Below, piece by piece: positions 15,544-24,573 of a stretch of DNA of 64,000 nucleotides. The notes under the pieces are model-generated. The model did no database searches, had not been told where the DNA came from, and saw only the letters and a list, made by a program, of their open reading frames with translations. Made by a program: the position numbers and the translations under genes. Within the stretch, counting starts at the first letter, position 1. Every line of letters starts with the position of its first letter. Origin of the DNA: Microbacterium fluvii (lineage in GTDB: Bacteria; Actinomycetota; Actinomycetes; Actinomycetales; Microbacteriaceae); assembly GCF_025515205.1 (NCBI RefSeq), contig NZ_JAOPFX010000003.1, positions 124,001 to 188,000 of the forward strand, read 5' to 3'.

Positions 15544-15618
15544 CCCTCCCCGCGACTTGGCGGATGTGGTCGCATGAGGGTGATCGCGAGCGGCAGAAGC
15601 TGCCAACTTGCGGGAGGG
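15544..15618. repeat. intergenic inverted-repeat element, copy 1
   Basis: The left arm is CCCTCCCCGCGACTTGGC and the right arm, read in reverse complement, is CCCTCCCGCAAGTTGGC. The inner part has GCGGCAGAAGCTGCCAACT. It is the same element as at 23117, 23209 and 60728. It lies downstream of the LacI gene and upstream of the DoxX promoter. Confidence 0.75.
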
Positions 15619-15645
15619 AAGGAAGGCGGATGCTGCGGCGTGGGG

Positions 15646-16659
15646 TCAGCGAGGTGCGGCGGTGGACTGCCGCACGATCAGATGCGTCGGCAGCGGGGTG
15701 TCTTCGGTCGCGCTCTCGGGCTCTTCGATCGCGATCAGCACCTTGCGCATGATCAGTTCGCCGAGCGCGGCGAAGTCCTGCCGCACCGTCGTGAGCGGCG
15801 GATACAGGAATCCTGCTTCTGGCACGTCGTCGAAGCCCACGACGCTGACGTCGTCTGGCACGCGAAGTCCTCGCTCGCGCAGCGCCGACAGCAGGCCGAT
15901 CGCCATGTGATCGTTCGCGACGAACACGGCGGTGCCGGCCTCCACCGGCAGCCTCAGCCCGAGGTCGTGCCCCGACGCGGCGCTCCAGTCGCCGCTGGCC
16001 GGCTCGACGGCCTCGAGCCGGTGCGCGGCCAGCTCGTCGCGCCATCCGCGGATGCGCTCGATCGCGTCGGGGGCGCGCTGGGGACCCGCGAGATGCAGGA
16101 TGCGGGTGTGTCCGAGCTCTGCCAGGTGCCGCACCGCCGAGCGGGCGCCTCGATACTGGTCGATCGAGACGAGATGGGGGCTCCGGCGCTGCGAGGCGGC
16201 CGCGGCGACGACGGGGATGCTGAGATCGAGGCTGCGCACGACCTCGAGCACGCCGATGTCGACGACGATGAGCACGATCGCGTCGACGCGCTGGCGCAGC
16301 AGTCCCTCGACCGCCGAGCGCACGGCCGCCGGGTCGGCGTCGAGGGTCGAGACCGTCTCGACGTTGTAGCGCTCGGCGCGCGCCGCGATCGCGAAGTGCA
16401 TCGCGATCGAGGTGGGCCCGTAGTCGGCGACGCCCGGCGCGACGAGGCCGATCGTGCGGGTGCGGCGGGTGACGAGCGCCCGTGCCGCCGGCGAGGGGGA
16501 GTAGCGCAGCTGCGCGATGGCCTGCTCGACGCGCGCGCGGGTCGCCGGCCGCACGTTCGGCAGGTCGTTGAGCACCCGCGAGACCGTCTGGTGCGACACG
16601 CCCGCGAGCCGCGCGACATCGAAGATGTTCGCGGTGCGGGCGCCCTTGTCGTCGCTCAC
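15646..16659 (-). CDS. LacI-family transcriptional regulator (importer operon)
   Basis: A 337-residue LacI/GalR regulator. The helix-turn-helix and hinge read [20 protein letters not shown] then YSPSPAARALVTRRT, followed by a periplasmic-binding-protein-like sugar domain ending in VSVVGFDDVPEAGFLYPPLT. It is the last gene of the YtfQ-like importer operon; its ATG overlaps the ATPase stop by four bases. A palindromic site of LacI type lies before the importer and another before the FGGY kinase, so it probably represses sugar uptake and use, releasing DNA on binding the sugar. A second LacI gene at 24680 is a competing candidate. Confidence 0.88.
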   Translation of the reverse strand: MSDDKGARTANIFDVARLAGVSHQTVSRVLNDLPNVRPATRARVEQAIAQLRYSPSPAARALVTRRTRTIGLVAPGVADYGPTSIAMHFAIAARAERYNVETVSTLDADPAAVRSAVEGLLRQRVDAIVLIVVDIGVLEVVRSLDLSIPVVAAAASQRRSPHLVSIDQYRGARSAVRHLAELGHTRILHLAGPQRAPDAIERIRGWRDELAAHRLEAVEPASGDWSAASGHDLGLRLPVEAGTAVFVANDHMAIGLLSALRERGLRVPDDVSVVGFDDVPEAGFLYPPLTTVRQDFAALGELIMRKVLIAIEEPESATEDTPLPTHLIVRQSTAAPR

Positions 16660-18176
16660 TCGGCCTCGTCTTCGTCGGGCTGGGCGACCAGCGCCATGAG
16701 CGAGTCGACGCTGAGCCCCTCGGCCGAGACGACGTCGACGACCTTGCCGCCGCGCAGGATCGCGACGCGGTGGCCCACCCGCAGCACCTCTTCGAGCTCG
16801 GCCGAGATGAACACGACCGACAGTCCGTTGTCGGCGAGCTCCGACACGAGGTTCTGGATCTCGACCTTGGCGCCCACGTCGATGCCGCGGGTCGGCTCGT
16901 CGAGAACGAGCACCCGCGGCGACAGGGCGAGCAGCCGCGCCAGCAGCACCTTCTGCTGGTTGCCGCCCGACAGGGTGCCGGCGGGCCGGTCGAGATCGGG
17001 CGGGCGGATGTCGAGGGCCTCGACCCAGCTGGCGGCGAGTTCGCGCTGGCGCTCGGTGCGGATGCGGCGCGCGATGCCGCGCTGGGCCTGCAGCGCGAGG
17101 GTGATGTTCTCCTGCACGCTCAGCTCGCTGATGATGCCCTCGGTGCGCCGGTTCTCCGATGAGTAGACGACGCCGAGTGAGATCGCACGGCGGACCCCGC
17201 CGACCTCGCCCGAGGCGATGCGCACGATGCCGGCGTCCGGCCGGTCGACGCCGGTGAGCGCGCGGGCGAGCTCGGTGCGCCCCGAGCCGAGGAGCCCCGC
17301 GACGCCCAGCACCTCGCCCTCGCCGAGGTCGAGGTCGGCGTCGACGATGCCGGTGCCGACGGTGACCCCCTCGGCGTGCAGGAACGGCGCCTGCACGGCC
17401 TCGGTCAGCCCGGCGCGCGGCCGAGAGGTGAGCGATTCCATGCTGCGGCCGAGCATCTTCTGCACGAGGTCGATGCGCAGGAGCTCGCGGGTGAGGTACT
17501 CGCCGACGAGGCGGCCGCCTCGCAGCACCGTCACGCGGTCGCAGATCTCGTAGACCTGATCGAGGAAGTGCGAGACGAACAGGATCGCGACGCCGCGCTG
17601 CTTGAGGTCGCGGATCACGCGGAAGAGCTCGGCCACCTCATCGAGGTCGAGGCTCGAGGTGGGCTCGTCGAGGATCAGCACCTTGACGTCGATCGAGATC
17701 GCCCTCGCGATCGCGACGAGCTGCTGCACCGCGAGCGAGTGGCTCGACAGCGTCGAGGCCGGGTCGATGTCGAGTCCGAGGTCGGCGAGAGCGGCGGCGG
17801 CGCGGCGGCGCATCTCGCGCCAGTCGATGCCGCCGCGGCGTCGGGGTTCGCGCCCCAGCCAGATGTTCTCGGCCACCGAGAGGTTCGGCAGCAGGTCGAT
17901 CTCCTGATAGACGGTGCCGATCCCGGCCGCCAGAGCATCGTGCGGCGTCGTGAAGCGCACCTCGTCGCCGTCGATGCGGATGGCCCCCGCATCCAGTCGC
18001 AGCGCGCCGGTGATCGCCTTGATGAGCGTCGACTTGCCCGCGCCGTTCTCGCCCATGAGCGAGTGCACCTCGCCGGGGAACATGCGGAAGTCGACGCCGT
18101 CGAGCGCGGTCTCGGCCTGGAATCGCACGGTCGCCCCGGAGACCTCGACGACGGGGCTTTCGACCATGGTCACCAT
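16656..18176 (-). CDS. sugar ABC importer ATPase, tandem-domain RbsA/YtfR type (second)
   Basis: A 506-residue ATPase with two nucleotide-binding domains. The first has Walker A GENGAGKST and VLILDEPTSSLD; the second has the family-typical degenerate P-loop (GLLGSGRTEL), signature LSGGNQQK and VLVLDEPTRGIDVGAK. It powers a CUT2 sugar importer. The start at 18176 (MVTMVES) is chosen over the ATG nine bases downstream because AGGG lies before it; the frame extends upstream only as a shadow. It is a second complete ATPase in an operon that already has one at 20283-21827. It is 41 bases downstream of the adjacent permease. Confidence 0.88.
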   Translation of the reverse strand: MVTMVESPVVEVSGATVRFQAETALDGVDFRMFPGEVHSLMGENGAGKSTLIKAITGALRLDAGAIRIDGDEVRFTTPHDALAAGIGTVYQEIDLLPNLSVAENIWLGREPRRRGGIDWREMRRRAAAALADLGLDIDPASTLSSHSLAVQQLVAIARAISIDVKVLILDEPTSSLDLDEVAELFRVIRDLKQRGVAILFVSHFLDQVYEICDRVTVLRGGRLVGEYLTRELLRIDLVQKMLGRSMESLTSRPRAGLTEAVQAPFLHAEGVTVGTGIVDADLDLGEGEVLGVAGLLGSGRTELARALTGVDRPDAGIVRIASGEVGGVRRAISLGVVYSSENRRTEGIISELSVQENITLALQAQRGIARRIRTERQRELAASWVEALDIRPPDLDRPAGTLSGGNQQKVLLARLLALSPRVLVLDEPTRGIDVGAKVEIQNLVSELADNGLSVVFISAELEEVLRVGHRVAILRGGKVVDVVSAEGLSVDSLMALVAQPDEDEAE

Positions 18177-18217
18177 CTTGCCCTGGGCCTGCGCCGACCA
18201 GAGGTCAGACGCGGGCA

Positions 18218-19243
18218 CTATCTGCGCGACGACCGCGCGACGATGAGCCGCTGCACGACCACGAACAGCAGCAGGAGCGCCCCGATGGCGATGCGCGTCC
18301 ACGACTGGTCGGCCCCGAGGAACGAGATGAACGTCTTGATGGTGCCGTAGACGAACACGCCGATCATCGAGCCGACGACGTAGCCGCTGCCGCCGGTGAG
18401 CAGCGTGCCGCCGATCACGACCGCCGCGATCGTGTCGAGTTCGGTGCCGATGCCGTTGAGCGGATACGAGGCGCCCGTGTACGCCGTGAAGACGACGCCG
18501 GCGAGGCCCGCGCACAGCCCGCTGACGACGTAGGCGAGGAGCTTGGTGCGCACCACCGGCAGGCCCATGAGGCGCGCCGACTGCTCGCTGCCGCCGATCG
18601 CGTAGATCGTGCGGCCGAACCGCGTGTAGGCGAGCACCAGGGCGCCGGCGAGCACCGTCAGCAGCGCGATGATGCCGGTGGGGGTGATGTACCAGCCGCC
18701 GACGCCGGTCTGCAGGCGGGTCGACTGCAGCCACAGGATCGCGGGGTCTTCGACCTTGATCGACGACAGGCTCACCATGAAGGCGAGGCCGCGCGCGGCG
18801 AACATCGCCGCGAGGGAGGCGATGAACGGCTGCACGTCGAAGTACTGCACGAGCACACCGACGCCGAGCCCCATCAGCGCGCCCAGGCCCAGCATGATCG
18901 GCGCGACGAGCGCCGTCGGCACGCCGTCTCGGAGCATCGAGGCGCCCAGCATCCCCGTGAAGGCCATCACGGCGCCCACCGACAGGTCGATGCCGCCGGT
19001 GAGGATCACGAAGGTCATGCCCACCGCGAGGATGAACAGGTACGCGTTGTCCAGCAGCAGCGCCGAGATCACGCGGGGCGTCAGGAAGTTGCCGAAGTAG
19101 GCCTCCGCGACGATCAGCATCAGCAGCAGGATGCCGAGCGCGGCGAACACCGGGATCCACGAGGAGTGGCGACTGAGGAAGCGGGCGAACACGGCCGAGA
19201 TCGGGGTGGCCTTGCGTTCGGGTGCTGCGGTCGTCGTGGTCAT
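18218..19243 (-). CDS. sugar ABC importer permease, YjfF/RbsC type
   Basis: A 341-residue CUT2 permease with about eight to ten hydrophobic helices. The conserved GMTFVILTGGIDLSVGAVMA and the C-terminal GGTLLTGGSGYVVGSMIGV loop are present. It is translationally coupled to the preceding permease by ATGA at 19240-19243. With that protein it likely makes a heterodimeric channel, as YtfT and YjfF do in the E. coli galactofuranose importer. Confidence 0.88.
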   Translation of the reverse strand: MTTTTAAPERKATPISAVFARFLSRHSSWIPVFAALGILLLMLIVAEAYFGNFLTPRVISALLLDNAYLFILAVGMTFVILTGGIDLSVGAVMAFTGMLGASMLRDGVPTALVAPIMLGLGALMGLGVGVLVQYFDVQPFIASLAAMFAARGLAFMVSLSSIKVEDPAILWLQSTRLQTGVGGWYITPTGIIALLTVLAGALVLAYTRFGRTIYAIGGSEQSARLMGLPVVRTKLLAYVVSGLCAGLAGVVFTAYTGASYPLNGIGTELDTIAAVVIGGTLLTGGSGYVVGSMIGVFVYGTIKTFISFLGADQSWTRIAIGALLLLFVVVQRLIVARSSRR

Positions 19244-20286
19244 CGGGCCACCTCCACTCGGGTGCTGCGCGTTCGGGTGCTGCGGGCGGCGGCGCCGATC
19301 CACCCGCGGAAGCGGGGCGACTGCACGAGCACGACGACCACCACGACGATCGCGAGGAACAGCGGGCTCACCGCCGGGGGCACCCCCAGGAAGGTGATGG
19401 TCGACTTCAGGGTCTGGATCGTGAAGACGCCCACCACGGTGCCGGCGATCGTGAAGGTGCCGCCCATGAGCGAGGTGCCGCCCAGAACGACGGCGAGGAT
19501 CGCGTCGAGTTCGATGTAGAGACCGGCGGCGTTCGCATCCGCCGCCATGATGTTGGAGCTGTAGAGGATGCCGGCGAGCCCGGCCAGCAGACCGCTCGCG
19601 GCGTAGGCGCCCCAGATGATCCCCCGGGAGCGGACACCCGCCAGGCGCGACGCCTCGGGGTTGATGCCGACGGCCTCGGTGAGCACGCCGAGGGCCGTGC
19701 GGCGCTCGATGAGGGCGACGACGGCGATGGCGGCGACCGAGACGTAGAAGGCGAACGGCAGGCCGAAGACGTAGCCCTGCGCCATGAACTTGTACGGCGC
19801 GCTGTTGATCGTGGTGATGAACCCGCCGGTGATCAGCAGCGCCACGCCGCGGCCGGCGAGCATGAGCACGAGGGTCGCGATGATCGGCTGGATGCCGAGC
19901 ACGGCCACCAGGAACCCGTTCCACACACCGAGCACGAGCGCCACGAGCACGCCCACCGTGATGGCGAGGATGACCGTCGGCAGCGATTCGGGCTCGGACG
20001 ATCCAGAGATGATCGTGAGGGCGACGGCGCCCGAGACCGCCATGATCGCCCCGACCGACAGGTCGATGCCTCGGGTGGCGATGACGATCGTCATGCCGAG
20101 GGCCACGAGCATGAGCGGTGCGCTGTTGCGCAGGATGTCGATGAGCGGACCGTAGAGGTTGCCGTCGCGCACCGTGATGCCGATGAACGACGGGCGGGCG
20201 ATCGTGTTGATCACGATGAGGGTCAGCAGCGCCATGACCGGCCAGAACAGCCGGTGCTTCACGGCGGCGAGGGTCAGCGATTTCAT
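19240..20286 (-). CDS. sugar ABC importer permease, YtfT type
   Basis: A 348-residue CUT2 permease starting MKSLTLAAVKHRLFWPV. It has GMTIVIATRGIDLSVGAIMA and ELDAILAVVLGGTSLMGGTF, the paired motifs of this permease group. It overlaps the ATPase gene upstream by four bases (ATGA) and the second permease downstream by four. The C-terminus has a short basic tail rich in Arg and Thr. Confidence 0.88.
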   Translation of the reverse strand: MKSLTLAAVKHRLFWPVMALLTLIVINTIARPSFIGITVRDGNLYGPLIDILRNSAPLMLVALGMTIVIATRGIDLSVGAIMAVSGAVALTIISGSSEPESLPTVILAITVGVLVALVLGVWNGFLVAVLGIQPIIATLVLMLAGRGVALLITGGFITTINSAPYKFMAQGYVFGLPFAFYVSVAAIAVVALIERRTALGVLTEAVGINPEASRLAGVRSRGIIWGAYAASGLLAGLAGILYSSNIMAADANAAGLYIELDAILAVVLGGTSLMGGTFTIAGTVVGVFTIQTLKSTITFLGVPPAVSPLFLAIVVVVVVLVQSPRFRGWIGAAARSTRTRSTRVEVAR

Positions 20287-21827
20287 GCGACGTGCTCCGC
20301 GCTCTCGGGGGATTCCTGGGCGATGAAGTCGACGAGCGTGCCGACCTCGGTGTCGTGCGATGCGAGTTCGCCGATCTTACGACGGTCGCGCATCACGGCG
20401 ACGCGCTGCGCGATGCGCAGCACCTCTTCGAGCTCGCTCGAGATGAAGACGACCGCCAGGCCCCGCTCGCTGAGCTCGGCGACCTTGCGCTGGATGTCGG
20501 CCTTGGCGCCGACGTCGATGCCGCGGGTCGGCTCGTCGAGGATGATCAGCTGCGGTGCGGTGGCGAGCCACCGCGCGAGCAGCACCTTCTGCTGGTTGCC
20601 GCCGGAGAGGTTGCGCACGAGCGCGTTGGGGTCGGCCGGGCGCACGCCGAGAGCCGCGATGTACTCGTCGACGATGGCGTCGCGCTCGGCTCGGCGCACG
20701 GGGCGCAGCGCCCCGCGCTTGGCCTGGATGCCGAGGATGATGTTCTCGGCGACGGTCAGTTCGCCGACGATCCCCTCGGCGCGGCGGTCTTCGGACGAGA
20801 AGGCGATGCGGCGGTCGATGGCGTGCCGGGGAGCGGTGATGCGCGCGTGCCGGCCGCGCACCTCGATGCGGCCGCTGTCAGGGCGATCGGCGCCGTAGAG
20901 CAGCCGAACGAGCTCGGTGCGCCCCGAGCCGAGCAGGCCGGCGATGCCGACGACCTCGCCGTCGTACACGTCGAGGTCGGCGGGCTCGAGCACGCCCTTG
21001 CGGCCGAGCTCTGTCGCGCGCAGCACGGGGGTGCCGGTGCGGTCGATCTCGCGGTCGGCGGAGCGCGAGATCGCGTCGAGCTCGTCGAGCTGGCGTCCGA
21101 TCATCAGCGAGATGAGCTCGCCGCGGGGGAGGTCTTTCGCGAGGTACTCGCCGACGAGGCGCCCGTTGCGCAGCACCGTGAGGCGGTCGGAGATCTCATA
21201 GACCTGATCGAGGAAGTGGGTGACGAACAGGATCGCGACGCCGCGGTCGCGGAGGTCGCGGATCACGCCGAACAGCTGCTCGACCTCGCCGCGGTCGAGG
21301 CTCGAGGTGGGCTCGTCGAGCACGAGCACGGTGGCGTCGGTGACCATGGCCCGGCTGATCGCGACGAGCTGCTGCACGGCGATGGAGTGGCTCGACAGCA
21401 GCGAGCGGGTGTCGAGGGCCAGACCCAGATTGGCCAGGTGGGTCTCTGCCTCGCGGTGGGTCGCCCGCCAGTCGATGCGTCCGAACCGCCGTTTCTCGTG
21501 GCCGAGCATGACGTTCTCGCCGACCGAGAGGTTGGCGCAGAGGTTCACCTCTTGGTACACCGTCGAGATGCCGGCGGCCTCGGCATCCGCCGTCGAACGG
21601 AACACGCGAGGGGTGCCCGACACGCTGATCTCGCCGGCCGTGATGCCGTAGACGCCCGTGAGCGCCTTGATGAGCGTCGACTTGCCGGCGCCGTTCTCGC
21701 CCATGAGCGTGTGCACCTCGCCGCCGCGCAGCGTGAAGTCGACCTCGTCGAGGGCCTTCACGCCGGGGAACTCGACGCTGATGCCGCGCATGCGGACGAC
21801 GGGTGGGGGAGCGGAGTCCGCGGCCAT
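20283..21827 (-). CDS. sugar ABC importer ATPase, tandem-domain YtfR type (first)
   Basis: A 514-residue double ATPase. Domain 1 has GENGAGKST and VLVLDEPTSSLD, and domain 2 has GLLGSGRTEL, LSGGNQQK and IILDEPTRGIDVGAK. The start at 21827 is preceded by GGAAG. It is closely similar in plan to the second ATPase of the operon but differs in many surface positions, so the two are probably old paralogues rather than a recent duplication. A strong hairpin separates it from the binding-protein gene. Confidence 0.9.
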   Translation of the reverse strand: MAADSAPPPVVRMRGISVEFPGVKALDEVDFTLRGGEVHTLMGENGAGKSTLIKALTGVYGITAGEISVSGTPRVFRSTADAEAAGISTVYQEVNLCANLSVGENVMLGHEKRRFGRIDWRATHREAETHLANLGLALDTRSLLSSHSIAVQQLVAISRAMVTDATVLVLDEPTSSLDRGEVEQLFGVIRDLRDRGVAILFVTHFLDQVYEISDRLTVLRNGRLVGEYLAKDLPRGELISLMIGRQLDELDAISRSADREIDRTGTPVLRATELGRKGVLEPADLDVYDGEVVGIAGLLGSGRTELVRLLYGADRPDSGRIEVRGRHARITAPRHAIDRRIAFSSEDRRAEGIVGELTVAENIILGIQAKRGALRPVRRAERDAIVDEYIAALGVRPADPNALVRNLSGGNQQKVLLARWLATAPQLIILDEPTRGIDVGAKADIQRKVAELSERGLAVVFISSELEEVLRIAQRVAVMRDRRKIGELASHDTEVGTLVDFIAQESPESAEHVA

Positions 21828-21854
21828 GGGGCTTCCTTGCCTGTTTCTGGGGTG

Positions 21855-21888
21855 CCCGTCGGGGCCGGGCGATGCCGGCCCCGACGGG
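21855..21888 (-). terminator. intercistronic hairpin after the binding-protein gene
   Basis: CCCGTCGGGGCCGG-gcgatg-CCGGCCCCGACGGG is a perfect 14-base stem between the binding-protein gene and the first ATPase. In importer operons such hairpins let the binding protein be made in excess by partial termination or by blocking 3' decay. Confidence 0.75.
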
Positions 21889-21910
21889 GTCTTGCGGGTG
21901 TGTGCGCCGA

Positions 21911-22897
21911 TCAGTAGGGGCGCGTCGGCAGGGCCTCGATCGCCTGCTCCTGCGTGAACGACTGGTCGGGGACGATCGTCTTCTTCTCGACCGTCTCGCC
22001 TGCGAGCACGGCCTTGACCAGGTCGGCGGCCTTCTCGCCGAGCAGCGGGTTGCACTCCACGATGAAGTTGAACTTGCCGTCGGCCAGTGCCTGCATGCCG
22101 TCGTGCACCGCGTCGATCGTGACGATCTGGATGTCCTTGCCGGGCGTCAGGCCCGCCGCCTCGATCGCGTCGAGAGCACCCAGGCCCATGTCGTCGTTGT
22201 GCGCGAACAGCACGTCGATGTCGTCGCCGTACTTCTGCAGGTAGCCCTCCATGACCTTCTTGCCGCCGTCGCGGGTGAAGTCGCCGGTCTGCGAGTCGAG
22301 CACGTTGATGTCGGTGCCCTCGGTCGCCTCGGCGAACCCGGTCGCGCGGTCGAGCGCGGCCGACGAGCCGGTCGTGCCCTCGAGGATCACGAGGTTCGCG
22401 CCCTTGCCGTCGAAGTTCTCCTTGACCCACTCGCCGGCGGTCTTGCCCTCCTGTTCGAAGTCCAGGCCCACCCAGCTCGCGTAGAGGTCTTCGCTCGCGC
22501 TCACCGTGCGGTCTTCGAGGACGACCGGGATGCCGGCATCCTGGGCCTCTTTGAGCACGTCGTCCCAGCCGTCGACCGTGATCGGCGCGATGACGATCGC
22601 GTCGACGCCCTGGTTGATGAAGCTGCGGACGGCCGCGATCTGGGCCTCCTGCTTGTTGTCGGCCGCGTTGAACTTGAGGTCGAACCCGTTGTCTGCCGAG
22701 AACGCCTCCTTCATCGACTCGGTGTTGGCCGAGCGCCAGCCCGACTCGGAGCCGGTCTGGGCGAAGCCGACCGTGATGACGTCGCCGCTGCCGCCGTCGC
22801 CGCTGGCGCCGTCGTCGCCGGTGGAGCTGCTGCAGCCTGCCGCCGCGAACGTCAGCGCACCCAGCAGCGCGACGCCGGCGAGAACCTTCTTCTTCAT
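21911..22897 (-). CDS. sugar ABC importer binding lipoprotein, YtfQ-like
   Basis: A 328-residue periplasmic-binding-protein family 1 lipoprotein: a signal of about 20 residues ending AAAGC, then a Ser/Gly/Asp linker and the sugar-binding domain (ITVGFAQTGSESGWRSANTES, VDAIVIAPITVDGWDDVL, FAHNDDMGLGALDAIEAAG). The QTGSESGWR/NTES opening matches YtfQ-type binding proteins that carry galactofuranose or arabinose. Together with araA and the FGGY kinase downstream of the same type of operator, L-arabinose or an arabinose furanoside is the likely ligand. It is the first gene of the six-gene operon. Confidence 0.88.
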   Translation of the reverse strand: MKKKVLAGVALLGALTFAAAGCSSSTGDDGASGDGGSGDVITVGFAQTGSESGWRSANTESMKEAFSADNGFDLKFNAADNKQEAQIAAVRSFINQGVDAIVIAPITVDGWDDVLKEAQDAGIPVVLEDRTVSASEDLYASWVGLDFEQEGKTAGEWVKENFDGKGANLVILEGTTGSSAALDRATGFAEATEGTDINVLDSQTGDFTRDGGKKVMEGYLQKYGDDIDVLFAHNDDMGLGALDAIEAAGLTPGKDIQIVTIDAVHDGMQALADGKFNFIVECNPLLGEKAADLVKAVLAGETVEKKTIVPDQSFTQEQAIEALPTRPY

Positions 22898-22977
22898 GCC
22901 GTGAACCTCTCTGTTCGCACCGGCCTCTGTGCCGGCGTGGTTTCAGGGGCCGCTATCGGGGCGGCCCGTTGGCTTGA

Positions 22978-23024
22978 ATGTTAGCCTTCACATTTCTGGT
23001 CGCCGCAAGATGTGAGCGATAACA
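22978..23024 (-). promoter_or_regulatory. importer promoter with two LacI-type operators
   Basis: TGTTAGCCTTCACA (22979-22992) and TGTGAGCGATAACA (23011-23024) are imperfect 14-base palindromes, 32 bases apart centre to centre (three helical turns). The minus-strand -10 candidate TAACAT (22978-22983) overlaps the first. A weak TTGCGG -35 lies 19 bases upstream, between the operators. The gene-free stretch 22898-23304 holds this promoter, the importer leader and two copies of the inverted-repeat element; nothing else is seen in it. Confidence 0.65.
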
Positions 23025-23116
23025 GTTTCGTAACACGCGCCTGGATCGCGGTCGCTGTCAGCGTCGGCCGCGGCGGCATCGGCATCCGCTTTCCGTGAGC
23101 GATCACATTCGGGTCA

Positions 23117-23192
23117 CCCCTCCCGCGACTTGGCACCTTCGGTCGTGTCGCGACCTGTTGCAGCGGCAAGAAACGCCAACTCGCGGGGGCGG
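23117..23192. repeat. intergenic inverted-repeat element, copy 2
   Basis: The left arm is CCCCTCCCGCGACTTGGCA and the right arm in reverse complement is CCGCCCCCGCGAGTTGGC. The middle contains GTTGCAGCGGCAAGAAACG. It sits 16 bases from copy 3, in the gap between the MFS gene end and the importer promoter. Confidence 0.75.
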
Positions 23193-23208
23193 TTCGGGCC
23201 GTGCATGA

Positions 23209-23279
23209 TCCGCGACTTGGCACCTCTGGTCGCTCAGATGCCCCGCCAAGCGGCAGAAGCTGCCAACTCGCGGGTGGGG
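23209..23279. repeat. intergenic inverted-repeat element, copy 3
   Basis: The left arm is TCCGCGACTTGGCACC and the right arm in reverse complement is CCCCACCCGCGAGTTGGCAG. The inner GCGGCAGAAGCTGCCAACT is identical to copy 1 over 16 or more bases. It lies just downstream of the MFS gene and could act as its terminator. Confidence 0.75.
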
Positions 23280-23304
23280 AACGGATGCTGCGGCGCGCAG
23301 CGCG

Positions 23305-24528
23305 TCAGGCGCGGCGGGCGAGCAGGGCGTCCGCGACACCGACCGCGAGCACGACGGCGGCGGCGGCGATCGGGGCGAGGAGGGCGGCATCCGTGCCGAG
23401 GTTCTCGGCGACGGCGCCCGTGACGGCGGATGCTGCCGACTGCCCCACGATGACGCCAGAGCCGAGCATCGTCATGACCGTCGCCGACCGGCCGCGCGGA
23501 GTGCGCGCCGCGGCGAGGCTGTACTGGGTGACCAGGGTCGGCCCGATGCCGATGCCGATGATCAGCAGGCACACGAGCATGCCGCCGACGGTGTCGATGA
23601 AGGGCAGCGCGAGCGTTCCGGCGAAAACCAGCGCAGAGAACGTGAGCCAGCGCGCGCCCAGGGTGAACCGGTCGGGAAACAGCGCGACCGCCAGGGCGAG
23701 TGCCGCCGAGCCTACGCCCATCGCGCCGTAGACGAGGCCCGCCTGCTCCGGCACGCCGCGGTCGTCCATGAAGGCCGTGAGCGAGGTCAGCATCGTGCCG
23801 AAGAACAGGCCCATGCCGAGGGCGCCGGCCGCCGGCGTGAGCACGAGGGGGCGCAGCAGTGTGCGGACGGGGGCGCGGTCGGCGACCTCGTGAGGAGCGG
23901 GCTCGGCCTTCGCGGCAGACGGATGCAGGGCGAACGCCGTCACGAACACGATCGCGAGGGCCGCAGCCCCGACGACCGGGGCCGCGGGGTTGAGCGTCGT
24001 GGCGAGCAGGCCCACGATGACCGGGCCGAAGACGAAGACGATCTCGTCGGCGGCGGATTCGTAGGCCATGGTCCCGACGATCACCCGGTCGCGGCGGGCG
24101 AGAGGGAAGCGCGCGCGGATGATTCCGACCAGCCGCCCGCGCGACAGCGGCGCGACCTGGGGCATCGTCGCGCCGATGGCGAACGCGAGGGCGAGCACGG
24201 CAGCATCCGCCACGGGGGTGAACACGAGCCACGCGATCGCGACCAGCAGCAGGCTGTTCGCGGTGCCGGCGATCAGCAGCACGCGGCGCTGGCCGAAGCG
24301 GTCGGCCGCGGCACCGAGCAGGGGGCCGAAGATCGCGGTGCCGAGGCCCGTCATGGCGGAGGTCGCGCCGCCGAGCGAGATCGACCCGCGCGCCGCGACG
24401 ACGAGGGTGAGCACGCCGACGACCATCATCGCGAACGGCAGTCGGGCGATCAGGGCGATCGGGAAGTACGAGAACCCCGCCTCGCGGATGAGGCTGGTCG
24501 CGCGCGGCGCGGCGAGTGTCGAGTGCAT
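23305..24528 (-). CDS. MFS transporter
   Basis: A 407-residue major-facilitator protein with about 12 hydrophobic helices. The loop 2-3 motif reads GAAADRFGQRR, and later AAARTPRGRSATVMTMLG. The start at 24528 follows AGGAGA. Between helices 6 and 7 lies a polar loop (HPSAAKAEPAPHEVADRAP). The substrate is unknown. It is transcribed divergently from the second LacI gene, so that regulator may control it, possibly as a sugar or drug exporter. Confidence 0.8.
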   Translation of the reverse strand: MHSTLAAPRATSLIREAGFSYFPIALIARLPFAMMVVGVLTLVVAARGSISLGGATSAMTGLGTAIFGPLLGAAADRFGQRRVLLIAGTANSLLLVAIAWLVFTPVADAAVLALAFAIGATMPQVAPLSRGRLVGIIRARFPLARRDRVIVGTMAYESAADEIVFVFGPVIVGLLATTLNPAAPVVGAAALAIVFVTAFALHPSAAKAEPAPHEVADRAPVRTLLRPLVLTPAAGALGMGLFFGTMLTSLTAFMDDRGVPEQAGLVYGAMGVGSAALALAVALFPDRFTLGARWLTFSALVFAGTLALPFIDTVGGMLVCLLIIGIGIGPTLVTQYSLAAARTPRGRSATVMTMLGSGVIVGQSAASAVTGAVAENLGTDAALLAPIAAAAVVLAVGVADALLARRA

Positions 24529-24554
24529 CTGTCTCCTGTGTCTCTGCCGCCGGC

Positions 24555-24573
24555 GGCGGCACGTCGTGCCGCC
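24555..24573. promoter_or_regulatory. perfect palindrome between MFS and LacI genes
   Basis: GGCGGCACG-T-CGTGCCGCC is a perfect nine-base inverted repeat in the 151-base divergent gap. It could be an operator or an RNA hairpin in the MFS leader. It does not match the TGTTA-type operators elsewhere in this region. Confidence 0.4.

Noticed and set aside
18218-19924. Extended frame upstream of the second sugar permease
   Set aside because: The extra N-terminal part is an out-of-frame reading of the first permease, and the start at 19243 is coupled by ATGA.
22898-23304. A small RNA gene in the repeat-containing gap
   Set aside because: The structure is fully explained by two copies of the dispersed inverted-repeat element, and no separate promoter is evident.
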